From: Halobacillus mangrovi
GTDB lineage: Bacteria; Bacillota; Bacilli; Bacillales; Halobacillaceae
DNA length: 64,000 nt
Direction: 5' to 3'
Assembly (NCBI RefSeq): GCF_002097535.1
Contig: NZ_CP020772.1
Span: forward strand, 3,991,501-4,055,500
The translations under genes and the position numbers were made by a program. Below are positions 16,401 to 24,393 of the stretch, piece by piece. A model generated the notes under the pieces. That model saw only the letters and a program-made list of their open reading frames with translations, searched no databases and was not told the DNA's origin. How positions within the stretch are numbered: position 1 is the stretch's first letter; each line of letters starts with the position of its first letter.

Positions 16401-16869
16401 GAAATGCAAATGCGGTCTGGGTGATTTTGAGAAATCGCCCTGTGATGTAGCTCAATCCCAGGAAAAACAGGGAAACAAACGAAATAGAGAACACTTTTAG
16501 TCCTGCCCCCATTTGATCCCACTGGCTTGTTGCAACAATTAGCCCTGTAATAAGCAAGAGCGAAACACCTATAATGAGTGACCATGTAATATTTCGTTCG
16601 CGAATCTGCTCTGCTGTCTTTACTTTCTTCTTCGGGGTTTTGGCTGGTTCTTTGGACTTTGTTTGTAAAGGTTCAGCTGCTACTTGGATAACTTCGTCCT
16701 TTTTCCCTTCTTCTACATTCCGTTTTTTATGATCACGATCTTCTATAAAGGAACGATTAGCCTCTACTACTTTCATGTACTCTTCTTCTGACAGGTAGCC
16801 GTTACTCCACAACTGAATCAGCTTGTCTTTAAGAATTTCCTGTTTCTTTTCCTCTGATAAATGAGACAC
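13450..16869 (-). CDS. very large polytopic membrane protein (1139 aa), DUF2157-like
   Basis: The N-terminal 90 residues are soluble and charged. They start with a helical pair (KDKLIQLWSNGYLSEEEYMKVVE, resembling a SHOCT or DUF2157-type N-terminus) and then a Lys-rich linker. From residue 93 to 1110 the protein is almost entirely hydrophobic helices, roughly 35 or more, with short loops. The last 25 residues are basic. No catalytic motif, repeat or transporter signature stands out. Similar proteins in Bacillaceae are annotated as large membrane proteins of unknown function. It stands alone between an ABC operon and the CvfC-like gene. Confidence 0.7.
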   Translation of the reverse strand: MSHLSEEKKQEILKDKLIQLWSNGYLSEEEYMKVVEANRSFIEDRDHKKRNVEEGKKDEVIQVAAEPLQTKSKEPAKTPKKKVKTAEQIRERNITWSLIIGVSLLLITGLIVATSQWDQMGAGLKVFSISFVSLFFLGLSYITGRFLKITQTAFAFLTLGSLLIPIVILAIGYFDLFGSYLSLFGEGKYLLGLLGTLIPLPLYIRNAYAHSSRLYVWISLVFLSLAVGFALGALPLNVDAFYLMLMIYNASLLLVYVRFKDSKRWQLFLKEVPLYAQLNLVLSTVLLLFFFESGVFYSFNLLLTASIYMAMVFVYKTKEYQFVFSVMVVYAVYQLVEHSPLQSVDVTVYAVVGLIYLGFANVFKNHRFIEKVFRYTSGVVSFFAFIYISYESIALRGEEGSWFLLAAYGIITANYLILSNLTKHPVFAYMSPVFFFVTLWQLWELTKSGPLFLFMFIGASVLLVYVGLLTKQRSLKSVQDSSFYVSVFVLIACIAYSLNELFYGYSSLMFLIIAILAYLVKRKTVSKDIKETTYWIQPVTLCLSAVLFYNPLVNLYPSYEEGLALPFHLAVAGISLLAIHYGWVRFKEKGLAKSTFYVGQGTYILAMILLLNNAQIDPVVIRPLLLFVGIGMMGGLVQYSKERLLWVLVSIVTLSFYTSLLDTFAFETFSSFVIYMSFAPVLLILIGEIGEKNRLELRPYFYGTAHILLPLIIAAIMLDQINVPTIHPLVLCVPLSLYGFSTFLAKREWEIKLMLYGFLTVLFFLISTLPSYYRWWTTVPNEYAFYLTSIVITGIWGAAPYVWKRRMEWYAIPFSILGLFLLITRFEDIPTIELLPILSYVCLIQFFLHRREWSLVRFIPLLMMIDLLEKVSNGWEHELLIIALVGCIVTLLAAGRFFHRLLIGSGVKVDAYSWTALVYLFYLNTVTAMDENVWIRIIPVLLAGLWFFLNASKWPQPLGNKIFYTAGVISLYTSYSLVLLDYREWIPDLIEAELQVLPVLVILSFLRGRKWKEYPYMMNHIQFGVVLLVAAYLVIDAIQSHTIWDAWMIGGLSLISMILGMQFRIKSYFFVGMGVLIFNVIYQTRPYWGNVPWWVYLLLAGLLLIGIASYNEWQKQRSVSEKPVERKLKRLWLSLKKWN

Positions 16870-17031
16870 CCTTTCCCCTCCCCTACGCTATTTTAGTGTA
16901 ATATTACACAATTAACGAAATAGTTTCAACCTTTTATTTCCAATACAATACTCTCTCTTATCCTATTCATGGATGAGACCTGGATTCTTTGATAAAATAA
17001 ATCCTATACAAGTGATTAGGGGGAATGACGA

Positions 17032-18180
17032 ATGAAAATTGTATCGATAGAACCAACGCCTAGCCCTAACTCAATGAAAATCAACTTAAATGAGCAGCTG
17101 CCTGATGGTGAAACTCATAACTATAAACAGGGGGATGACACGAGTGGTGCCCCTGATTTTGTTAAGCAACTCTTTGAAATTGAGGGTGTAAAAGGTCTAT
17201 ATCATGTGCTCGACTTCATTGCGCTTGAACGTAATGCGAGAGTCTCATGGGAAACGATTCTTCCTGAAGTCCGTTCCGTATTCGGCTCTACTTTAAATGA
17301 AGAGGAATCGACAACTGATGGGGACCAGCCTCAAGCCGATGATTCATTTGGCGAAGTAAAAGTTCACGTACAAATGTTCCGTGGCATTCCCATGCAGGTA
17401 AAGCTTGAAGACGGGGATGAAGAAAAACGTGTCGGTCTACCCGAACGGTTCATGAATGCAGCCATGAAAGCTGCCCCAGCTTCTCCGAATATGATCATGG
17501 AACGCCAGTGGGTGGAGCAAAGTCCTCGTTATGGTGACTCGGATGAAATCGGCGAACAAGTCAAAGAAGAAATCTCCGCAAGTTACGACGAAGAACGACT
17601 TGAATCCCTTGTTAAACAAGCGTTTGATGAGGAATCGGATGCTCCCGAACCTGCTCGCAGCGAGTCGAAGGTTACGTTAGAAACGTTGGATCATGACGAC
17701 TGGAAAGTTCGGTATGCTGCTTTGGACCGAATGAATCCTACTGCTGATGATTATCGTATTTTGGACAAGGCGTTAGATGATGAGAAAGCGTCGATTCGCA
17801 GACTCGCCACTGCGTACTTAGGAATGATTGAAGAATTGGAGACACTCCCTTATCTATACAAAGCTTTAAATGATAAGACAGTTACGGTTCGCCGCACAGC
17901 TGGTGACTGCATCTCTGACTTAGGCTTTAAAGAGGCCATGCCAAAAATGATTGAATCCTTATTGGATTCCAATAAGCTTGTTCGCTGGCGTGCTGCGATG
18001 TTCTTATATGAACTTGGTGATGAAACCGCTCTTCCTGCTCTAAAAGAAGCAGCAAAAGATCCGGAGTTCGAAGTCCGTTTACAAATCAACATGGCCATTG
18101 AACGGATTGAAGGCGGCGAAGAAGCCAAAGGCTCTGTGTGGCACCAAATGACTCAAGCCACTAAAAACAAACAACAATAG
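17032..18180 (+). CDS. conserved virulence factor C (CvfC/YpgR)-like protein
   Basis: A protein of 382 residues. The N-terminal 90 residues match the Nfu/NifU N-terminal scaffold-like domain (VSIEPTPSPNSMKINLN and GVKGLYHVLDFIALERNA). An acidic middle follows, then HEAT-like repeats at about 215-365, with DDWKVRYAALDRM, TVRRTAGDCISDLG and VRWRAAMFLYELGD on successive helices. Staphylococcal CvfC affects virulence and B. subtilis YpgR is its counterpart; biochemistry is unknown. It forms an operon with brxA, 10 bases downstream, suggesting a link to thiol or iron-sulfur homeostasis. Confidence 0.8.
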   Translation: MKIVSIEPTPSPNSMKINLNEQLPDGETHNYKQGDDTSGAPDFVKQLFEIEGVKGLYHVLDFIALERNARVSWETILPEVRSVFGSTLNEEESTTDGDQPQADDSFGEVKVHVQMFRGIPMQVKLEDGDEEKRVGLPERFMNAAMKAAPASPNMIMERQWVEQSPRYGDSDEIGEQVKEEISASYDEERLESLVKQAFDEESDAPEPARSESKVTLETLDHDDWKVRYAALDRMNPTADDYRILDKALDDEKASIRRLATAYLGMIEELETLPYLYKALNDKTVTVRRTAGDCISDLGFKEAMPKMIESLLDSNKLVRWRAAMFLYELGDETALPALKEAAKDPEFEVRLQINMAIERIEGGEEAKGSVWHQMTQATKNKQQ

Positions 18181-18190
18181 GAGGATTACT

Positions 18191-18619
18191 ATGAATCCAT
18201 ATGAAGCATATATGAAAGAAATCTCTCAACCAATGCGTGATGAATTAACCAATGCCGGTTTCTCCGAATTAACAACACCGGAAGAAGTTGATGAATTCAT
18301 CACCTCTGCAAAAGGCACTTCTCTTGTCGTTATCAATTCTGTCTGCGGCTGTGCAGCAGGACTTGCCCGTCCATCTGCTAGAGAATCCTTAAACAATGAA
18401 AAGAAACCTGAACACCTTGTTACTGTTTTTGCCGGGCAAGATCGTGAAGCCACTGCTCGTATGCGAGACTATTTGGAAGGCTATGAACCATCTTCCCCTT
18501 CTATGGCTCTGTTAAAGGATGGCCAGATCCTTCACTTCATCCCGCGCGAAGAGATTGAAGATCACGAGGTTGAAGAAATTGTTGATAACTTGACTACTGC
18601 TTACAACCAATACTGCTAA
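18191..18619 (+). CDS. brxA: bacilliredoxin BrxA (YphP family)
   Basis: A 142-residue thioredoxin-like protein of the DUF1094/bacilliredoxin family, with the redox-active CGC in NSVCGCAAGLARP (about residues 51-53). VTVFAGQDREATARMR and PSSPSMALLKDG match BrxA more closely than BrxB. It removes bacillithiol from mixed disulfides on proteins after oxidative or hypochlorite stress. It is co-transcribed with the CvfC-like gene and has GGAGG before the ATG and a terminator right after. It implies that the host makes bacillithiol. Confidence 0.92.
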   Translation: MNPYEAYMKEISQPMRDELTNAGFSELTTPEEVDEFITSAKGTSLVVINSVCGCAAGLARPSARESLNNEKKPEHLVTVFAGQDREATARMRDYLEGYEPSSPSMALLKDGQILHFIPREEIEDHEVEEIVDNLTTAYNQYC

Positions 18620-18624
18620 TTTCT

Positions 18625-18652
18625 AAAGCGTCCTTTAACAGGGCGCTTTTTT
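18625..18652 (+). terminator. Rho-independent terminator after brxA
   Basis: AAAGCGTCC and GGGCGCTTT arms pair around a short loop, followed by TTT. Confidence 0.8.
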
Positions 18653-18830
18653 ACTTAGGAATTCTATTGTATTTAGGGACGAGCAAGAATAATTGAAAAA
18701 CAACTCTTTACGTTGAAGGAGTTTGTTGATGGATAGAAAACAGCCTCCATCAACACCATAGAAAACCTCACATTATAGGAGAATACGAGAGTTCCTAGTC
18801 ACTTTATTTGTGAAAAAAGCCCTCATTCTC
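18653..18830. other. gene-free stretch with two weak inverted repeats
   Basis: No coding frame is seen. GTTGATGG (18725-18732) pairs with CCATCAAC (18747-18754), and AGGAGAAT (18777-18784) with ATTCTCCT (18825-18832). The latter ends at the broken ATPase gene. They may be degraded terminators. Confidence 0.4.
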
Positions 18831-19578
18831 CTAAGCTTTAAACAAATGATGAAGTAGGCGGTCTTTATCATCGAAGAACTGCTTCATTACCTTATAATGA
18901 TCCGTTTGTTCTAACAGGACTTCTTTCATCCCATCTTCTTGCAACTGGATGATTTTAGAATCCTTATAAGCCATCAGTAATGGAGAGTGTGTAGAAATAA
19001 CGAACTGTGATCCTTATTTGACTAACTCATGAATCCGGGCAAGCACTGCCATCTGCCTTAACGGGGAAAGAGCCGCTTCTGGTTCATCCAAGATATAGAG
19101 ACCATCGCCTCTGAACCTCTCATTGAAAGCTGCAAAAAAAGATTCGCCATGGGATTGCTCATGTAGAGATTTTCCACCAAAGGCGTCGACAACCTTTGCT
19201 CCTCCTAAAGCCATCTCTTCTATCTTGGTCGCAACATTGTAAAAAGTCTCAGCCCTGAAAAAGAAATGATCCTTAGGTTTGTAGGGTCCTCTGACTAGAC
19301 GTAAATATTGATCCAAGTCTGAATGAGAATCGTAACTGGAAAAATTAAAATTCTTCATCCCACCCTCGGAATTAAACCCTAATCCAACAGCTATCGCCTC
19401 TAGTAAAGTGGACTTGCCCATACCGTTTTCACCTATCACACAGATGACATTTGGGTGAAAATCTAACTCACTGAATTGTTTTAATACTGGCAGAGTAAAC
19501 GGAACGCTTGAAGCTGCTAATTTTATCTGAGCGTAAAAAGACCTGTTTTAAGTATTGATTTTCTCGTTTCCGCTTCAT
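18831..19578 (-). pseudogene. broken AAA (ABC-like) ATPase gene
   Basis: The intact gene would encode about 249 residues of a RecF/ABC-like AAA ATPase. It begins with MKRKRENQYLKQVFLRSDKI (ATG at 19576-19578). The frame shifts near 19505-19515, because the continuation PFTLPVLKQFSELDFHPNV with Walker A GENGMGKST lies in another frame. The product then stops at an in-frame TAA (19014-19016). Directly behind that stop the same frame continues GSQFVISTHSPLLMAY, the conserved switch His region, to a normal stop at 18831. The aligned spot normally encodes Glu, so GAA to TAA is the simplest change. Walker B YILDEPEAALS is intact. Two lesions make a sequencing error unlikely. Confidence 0.8.
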
Positions 19579-19805
19579 TTTTCACCGCCCCTTCCTTTCA
19601 CGCGTTTATTTACAACAAGAAAATAGGCCACGGATGCAGCTATGAGTTCAGGGAAGGCCGAGAAGATACCGGCATCAGATGGTGAAGATACAGCTACTGA
19701 ATCGAATTTAGGTTGATACATCAAAGTAAGAATGAGTCCAATCAGCCATTCACCTCCCCCCCATAAGACAATGAAGCTGAGCAAGAACACGATAAACTTT
19801 TTCAT
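19575..19805 (-). CDS. small two-helix membrane protein
   Basis: A protein of 76 residues with hydrophobic segments at about 4-33 and 50-65, and a basic tail KRVKGRGGEK. The family is not recognised. GAGGTG precedes the ATG. Its TGA overlaps the ATG of the broken ATPase gene (ATGA), so the two were an operon; with the ATPase gene broken the function may be lost. Confidence 0.55.
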   Translation of the reverse strand: MKKFIVFLLSFIVLWGGGEWLIGLILTLMYQPKFDSVAVSSPSDAGIFSAFPELIAASVAYFLVVNKRVKGRGGEK

Positions 19806-19966
19806 GAAAACACCTCTTCCCTTTTTTACGTTTTCGGTCTGTCAATTGTTTCATTCCTTTTCATAAAAGAATCGAACACTTTTAATACTTTTGTAAGATT
19901 TACTTAAGTGATCTGTAAGTCCTGTTCGATACACTTAGTTCAAACCGAAAGGAGATGAAACGTACG

Positions 19967-20272
19967 ATGAAAAAATGGTTATTGATTATCGGAGTCGCCT
20001 CTACCTTGACTTTAGTTGCTTGCGGATCTGGAAGTGGGGAAGAAGAACAAATGGATGAAGAACAGCAGGAAGAGGTGGAAAACGATGAGATGAACAGTGA
20101 CTCTGGAGAAATGAATGACGAGAACTCAGAGATGGAGGGTGACATGGAAGAAGATATGAGCGATGATGACTCAAATATGGACGAAGGTGACATGGACAGC
20201 GAAGGTAGCGATATGGAAGGGGAAAAGGAAAGCGACGAGAACATGGAAGAAGATTCTATGGAAGAACAGTAA
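19967..20272 (+). CDS. small, very acidic lipoprotein
   Basis: A protein of 101 residues with a lipoprotein signal peptide and lipobox LVAC (Cys about residue 19). The mature part is almost wholly Glu, Asp, Ser, Met and Asn, with runs such as DMEEDMSDDD, and is surely disordered. The second ATG (19967) was chosen because AAAGGAG overlaps the first. The 63-residue lipoprotein at 23416 has the same signal sequence layout and composition, so the two are paralogues flanking a two-component/oxidoreductase unit. TGTAAG occurs twice, 23 bp apart, upstream. The role is unknown; cation binding at the membrane surface is a guess. Confidence 0.75.
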   Translation: MKKWLLIIGVASTLTLVACGSGSGEEEQMDEEQQEEVENDEMNSDSGEMNDENSEMEGDMEEDMSDDDSNMDEGDMDSEGSDMEGEKESDENMEEDSMEEQ

Positions 20273-20331
20273 TAGCCTTCCCCCTCCTACGGTTCATGCT
20301 ATGATAGAAAGAAAAGATAGGGGGATTGGAC

Positions 20332-21039
20332 ATGAACCAGAAGTCTGTTTTGATCGCGGATGACGAGGCTTCCATTGTGGATGTTTGCAAGCGTTATTTA
20401 GAACGAGAAGGCTACCAAATTCACACGGCTGATGACGGTCAGAAAGCCCTGGACCTATGGAAAAAGCATCAGCCTGATCTCATCATCCTTGACTTGATGA
20501 TGCCTAAAGTTGATGGGTGGAGGGTTTGTGAGACAGTCCGCACAAATGATGAAACCCCGATTCTTATGCTAACGGCCAAATCAGAGGATTATGACCGATT
20601 ATTCGGCCTTACAATTGGGGCAAATGACTATATGAGTAAACCCTTCAATCCTCAGGAGCTCGTGCTGCGAGTCAAATCAATCTTCCGGTTGATCGATTCG
20701 TCCAGGCCTTCTACTCAACATACGAATGAAACGATTGAAACAGGAGGAATCACTTTAAATACAATCACGAGAGAAGTGACTGCTCATGGAATAGCTGTAA
20801 ACTTGACCGTGAAAGAATTCGATTTGCTGTACCTTTTAGTAACGCATCCGAAACAAGTGTTTTCAAGAAGCCAACTGCTCCATCAGATTTGGGATACGGT
20901 CTATGAGGGCGACACGACAACTGTTACGGTTCATCTTCGCCGGTTGAGGGAAAAGATAGAAAAAGATCCTTCACACCCTACTCTGCTCCATACGGTGTGG
21001 GGAATCGGATATAAGTTCGATCCGGGGGAATCACGATGA
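20332..21039 (+). CDS. OmpR/PhoB family response regulator
   Basis: A protein of 235 residues. The receiver domain (1-120) has acidic pocket IADDE, phosphoacceptor Asp54 in ILDLMMPKVDGW, conserved Thr in MLTAKS and Lys in SKPF. The DNA-binding winged helix (about 135-233) has NLTVKEFDLLYLL and the recognition helix TTVTVHLRRLREKIE. The ATG with GGGGG 7 bases upstream was preferred to a TTG two codons before. It overlaps the kinase gene by four bases and is clearly its partner. Targets are likely the neighbouring lipoproteins and oxidoreductase. Confidence 0.92.
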   Translation: MNQKSVLIADDEASIVDVCKRYLEREGYQIHTADDGQKALDLWKKHQPDLIILDLMMPKVDGWRVCETVRTNDETPILMLTAKSEDYDRLFGLTIGANDYMSKPFNPQELVLRVKSIFRLIDSSRPSTQHTNETIETGGITLNTITREVTAHGIAVNLTVKEFDLLYLLVTHPKQVFSRSQLLHQIWDTVYEGDTTTVTVHLRRLREKIEKDPSHPTLLHTVWGIGYKFDPGESR

Positions 21040-22073
21040 AGATTAAAACGATTTTTTTACTTGCCAATGGAAGCAGTATTCTCCTTATGAGTACTTTTTT
21101 AATCATCAGTTATTTCTCTATGCTTCTATCTGTCAAAATGATTGTGTGGCTTTCCGTTCTTACCTTATTCTCTGCCGTCCTTTCTTTCTTGGTTTATTAC
21201 TTATTAACTTCCCCAGTAGAGAGATCCATCCAGCGATTAACGGATGAGGCTCAACACATTTCAAGCCAAGATTTCGGTTCACCGATTCCTGAAGAAGGAC
21301 CGAAAGAAATCCGCTTTCTCACCCGTCAATTCAATGACATGAACCACCGATTACGACAATCTTTCCAACAGATTCAAAAGGCGGAAAAGTCCAGGCGTGA
21401 ACTCGTTGCCAATATCTCTCATGACCTCCGAACTCCAATGTCTTCCATTAGGGCATTTATTCAAGCAATCCAAGATGGCATCGTGGATGATCCAAAGTCC
21501 AAGGCTCAGTATATGCATACGATTTCTCTCGAAGTCGAGCGACTTGACCAAATGATCCAGCAGCTTTTCGAACTCTCCGTCTATGATTCTGGAAAAATGG
21601 AACTCCATAAAGAATGGGTCTCCCTTGACCAGTGGCTACTTGAGGTAATGGAGCATAAACGCTTTTCCCTTGAAGAACAAGGTAGACAGGTGATTATAGA
21701 TTTGCCTGACCGTGTGCAAAAAGCACTTTTTGACAAAGAAAAAATGAAACGGGTTATGATTAACCTCCTTGATAATGCCATGCGTCACTCTAACCCAGAT
21801 ACCAATATCGATATTCTCATCCAGCAAAATGATTCAACTCTCCTACTGGCAGTTTCTGATCAAGGAGAAGGAATTAGTAAAGAGCATCATGAACTTATTT
21901 TTGAGCGTACGTATCGTATCGAAGCGTCTCGAAACCAAAAGTACGCAGGTACGGGACTAGGACTTGCTATAGCTAAACATATCGTCGAGGCCCATAAAGG
22001 CAAGATCAATGTGAACAGCGAGCCAGGAAAAGGGGCCACTTTTCAAATTCTATTGCCACTTGAAGGAGTGTAA
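21036..22073 (+). CDS. sensor histidine kinase
   Basis: A 345-residue HAMP-type kinase. Two membrane helices (about 6-30 and 34-57) are separated by almost no loop, so there is no extracytoplasmic sensor domain; the signal is probably sensed in the membrane. HAMP lies at about 58-110, the phosphorylated His129 in VANISHDLRTP, and the ATPase domain with N box NLLDNAMRHS, G1 DQGEGIS and G2 GTGLGLAI. Such kinases often monitor the membrane or partner proteins. It is translationally coupled to the regulator upstream and lies 3 bases from the oxidoreductase gene downstream. Confidence 0.92.
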   Translation: MKIKTIFLLANGSSILLMSTFLIISYFSMLLSVKMIVWLSVLTLFSAVLSFLVYYLLTSPVERSIQRLTDEAQHISSQDFGSPIPEEGPKEIRFLTRQFNDMNHRLRQSFQQIQKAEKSRRELVANISHDLRTPMSSIRAFIQAIQDGIVDDPKSKAQYMHTISLEVERLDQMIQQLFELSVYDSGKMELHKEWVSLDQWLLEVMEHKRFSLEEQGRQVIIDLPDRVQKALFDKEKMKRVMINLLDNAMRHSNPDTNIDILIQQNDSTLLLAVSDQGEGISKEHHELIFERTYRIEASRNQKYAGTGLGLAIAKHIVEAHKGKINVNSEPGKGATFQILLPLEGV

Positions 22074-22076
22074 AAC

Positions 22077-23312
22077 GTGGATACAAGCGTGTTCTATCAA
22101 CTGCAGAAGAAATTTGGACAACAGTTAAAACAGGTTCACCACTGGAACGCCATCCTCTTCACTTTTCTCGCTTTTACCGGCCTCATCCTCGTCTCCTCTG
22201 ATTTCAGGCAGTGGGTTCCACAAGTAAGAATCTGGGTGAAAGACGTTCATATTTGGGCAGGTTTTGTCAGTATTCTACCGTTAGTTTTCTATGGGCCAAA
22301 AATGATTCGTCACTTACAAACACTTCGAAAAAGAAAAGCCAACAGACAGAACCTCTACGTCGTCTTAATTATTCTTGTATCATTGATTCTGTCAGGGCTT
22401 GTCTTAACTTATCACCGCAGCTTCGCCCCCTGGTTCAGTTCTTTTGCTTTAGTTGTCCACGATCTCATGACATGGATTGGCGTGCCTTACCTTATTTATC
22501 ACAGCATTACGAGAAGCTTGTGGTTTAAAAAATTGGAAAAGCAACGATTAGAAAAACTAAAGGAGAAAAGGATGGTCATCGAGGACGGGAACCCAATATT
22601 AAGCAGGCGTACGCTTTTACGACGCGGGACAGGTGCCGCGATAGCATTGATATTTACACCGTTCATCTATCAATGGGTAAAACCTTATCTAGGATCACCT
22701 TCCCCCCCTCCGTCCTCGTCACCGTTACCGCTAACAGAAGCGTTTTCCCCTTTACCTTCACCATCCACCAAGTCGAAGCCTCCGATTGGCGGAGGGCGAA
22801 GAGGAAACTTTCGTTATTACACGGTAACAACGATGCCGGAAATCAACGATCAAAATTTTTCCTTCAAAATCGACGGACTCGTAGACCAACCTCAATCATG
22901 GAATTGGAAGCAATTTGTCGAGCTGAATCGTGATGTGCAAGTATCGAATTTCCACTGTGTGACAGGCTGGAGCGTCTATGATGTTACGTGGGAAGGAATT
23001 AAACTGAAAGATTTGCTGGAACGGGCCACCATCAAAAAGGAAGCCAAATATGTGAAATTTTACTCCCAGGACGGTGTGTACACCGACACCTTAACAATTG
23101 AACAGGCAATGGGTGATGACATTATGGTCGCGATGCTGATTGACGGTGAGCTCATCGAGAATCGTAACGGTGGTCCAGTCCGGTTGATCGTTCCTAAAAT
23201 GTACGCCTATAAGTCAGTAAAGTGGCTAAACCGCATTGAATTGATCGACCATGAGCATATCGGGTACTGGGAAAAGCGAGGCTACGATAAAAATGCCTGG
23301 ATCAAATCGTGA
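22077..23312 (+). CDS. membrane-anchored molybdopterin oxidoreductase fused to a cytochrome b-like domain
   Basis: A protein of 411 residues with GTG start (AAGGAG 8 bases upstream). Residues 20-145 hold four membrane helices with His21, His22, His58, His113, His128 and His142 placed like heme ligands of b561-type proteins. SRRTLLRRG (177-184) with a hydrophobic stretch looks like a Tat-type anchor, here internal. A Pro/Ser linker (206-236) leads to a sulfite oxidase/YedY-like domain with the Mo ligand Cys294 in NFHCVTGWS. The layout suggests electron transfer between the quinone pool and an external Mo centre, as in the MsrP/MsrQ pair but in one chain. Same operon as the two-component system. 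Confidence 0.8.
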   Translation: MDTSVFYQLQKKFGQQLKQVHHWNAILFTFLAFTGLILVSSDFRQWVPQVRIWVKDVHIWAGFVSILPLVFYGPKMIRHLQTLRKRKANRQNLYVVLIILVSLILSGLVLTYHRSFAPWFSSFALVVHDLMTWIGVPYLIYHSITRSLWFKKLEKQRLEKLKEKRMVIEDGNPILSRRTLLRRGTGAAIALIFTPFIYQWVKPYLGSPSPPPSSSPLPLTEAFSPLPSPSTKSKPPIGGGRRGNFRYYTVTTMPEINDQNFSFKIDGLVDQPQSWNWKQFVELNRDVQVSNFHCVTGWSVYDVTWEGIKLKDLLERATIKKEAKYVKFYSQDGVYTDTLTIEQAMGDDIMVAMLIDGELIENRNGGPVRLIVPKMYAYKSVKWLNRIELIDHEHIGYWEKRGYDKNAWIKS

Positions 23313-23415
23313 ATATTTTGAATATTTACCAATAGTTTATATCTTGTTCATTCTCCTTTTACAAAAATAAGGTAAAAATAAGATGTACTCTATTTTTGAA
23401 AGGGGATATGCACGA

Positions 23416-23607
23416 ATGTTGAAAAAATGGATGCTTGCCATTGGACTCGTTTCAGTACTTACTTTAGCTGCTTGTGGTGGAGAAGAAGAAGGCGATACGG
23501 AAGAACAAGAGCAACAAGAAGAACAGGAATCCGGTGATATGGAAGGCGATTCTGGTTCTGAATCCGGTTCTGAAGAAGGTACGGAAACAGAAACTGAAGA
23601 AAAATAA
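23416..23607 (+). CDS. small acidic lipoprotein, paralogue of the one at 19967
   Basis: A protein of 63 residues with signal peptide LKKWMLAIGLVSVLTLAAC (lipid-modified Cys at about 19) and a mature part of Glu, Ser, Gly, Thr and Asp only. The signal peptide aligns with that of the lipoprotein at 19967 (KKW-L-IG-S-LTL-ACG), which marks recent duplication. An ATG at 23416 was chosen; the 11 codons in frame before it have no ribosome site. A terminator follows. Confidence 0.7.
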   Translation: MLKKWMLAIGLVSVLTLAACGGEEEGDTEEQEQQEEQESGDMEGDSGSESGSEEGTETETEEK

Positions 23608-23610
23608 AGC

Positions 23611-23649
23611 AAGAAGGTGGACCTAATGAACAGGTTCACCTTCTTTTCA
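23611..23649 (+). terminator. Rho-independent terminator
   Basis: AAGAAGGTG-GACC pairs with GGTTCACCTTCTT, followed by TTTC. It separates the lipoprotein from the convergent mscL. Confidence 0.75.
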
Positions 23650-23664
23650 TTCATAGAAACGTAT

Positions 23665-24156
23665 TTATTTTACTCTCCACTTCGGTTTGGAAGACTTCCA
23701 CCGATCCTCTTTTTTCGCAAGAGAAGAAGCGCAGTTTGGACAAATAACTGCCTGAGTTGGAATTGGCATGCAACAATAAGGGCATTCTTTTTTTGTCATC
23801 GAATGCAACGGATGCTGGTGGGGTTTTTTCCAACGGTTGATCTGTCTCACCACTAAAAAAACAGCAAATAGAATGATCAAAAACCTCACAGTGGCTGTAA
23901 TAAACAACCCATAATTAATGGTTGCAGCCCCTGCTTCCTTTGCTGCAGATAAAGAAGGATAAAAATCTCCTGTCAGACTTATAAACAAACTCTCAAAATT
24001 CATTTTCGAATACAATAGTCCGATTGGCGGAAGAAGGATGTCTGTGACGAGCGAATCGATGAATCCACTAAAAGCCGCGCCTAACACCATCCCGACTCCC
24101 ATATCGACCGCGCTCCCCCTGACAGTGAACTCGCGGAATTCACGAAACAACCCCAT
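23665..24156 (-). CDS. mscL: large-conductance mechanosensitive channel MscL with zinc-ribbon tail
   Basis: A protein of 163 residues. FREFTVRGSAVDMGVGMVLGAAFSGFIDSLV (7-37) is the MscL TM1 pore helix, and TM2 lies at about 83-105. The channel opens under membrane tension during osmotic downshock. The cytoplasmic end is atypical: instead of the usual acidic helical bundle it carries Cys125, Cys128, Cys139 and Cys142 in CPYC...CPNC, a zinc ribbon, then a basic tail. The start follows GGAG-rich sequence; the frame stays open 48 codons upstream without a start signal. It is convergent with the lipoprotein gene. Confidence 0.88.
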   Translation of the reverse strand: MGLFREFREFTVRGSAVDMGVGMVLGAAFSGFIDSLVTDILLPPIGLLYSKMNFESLFISLTGDFYPSLSAAKEAGAATINYGLFITATVRFLIILFAVFLVVRQINRWKKPHQHPLHSMTKKECPYCCMPIPTQAVICPNCASSLAKKEDRWKSSKPKWRVK

Positions 24157-24393
24157 CCTATCTCTCCTCTCTCCCCTTATGTCTATGAGGAAACGGGACA
24201 AACTATGAGAAAGTGAGTGAATGTAGAGTTTATCATTTCTACCTACCACCAAATTTATCTTCCTGCTTCTGAATTTGGCACCATCCGTTTCGCTATGCAC
24301 TTGCTACTCAAAGATCTGTCCCTTTTAAATTTCAGAGTGAAGACGTATGAACTGGATGATATACAAAGAGTTCGCTTAAAGTGTACCTGCTCA

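Noticed and set aside
23383..23415. 11-codon N-terminal extension of the second acidic lipoprotein
   Set aside because: It would put charged residues before the signal peptide, and the ribosome site fits the later ATG.
24157..24300. 48-codon extension upstream of MscL
   Set aside because: MscL proteins start at the MGLF-type sequence, and the ribosome site lies directly before it.
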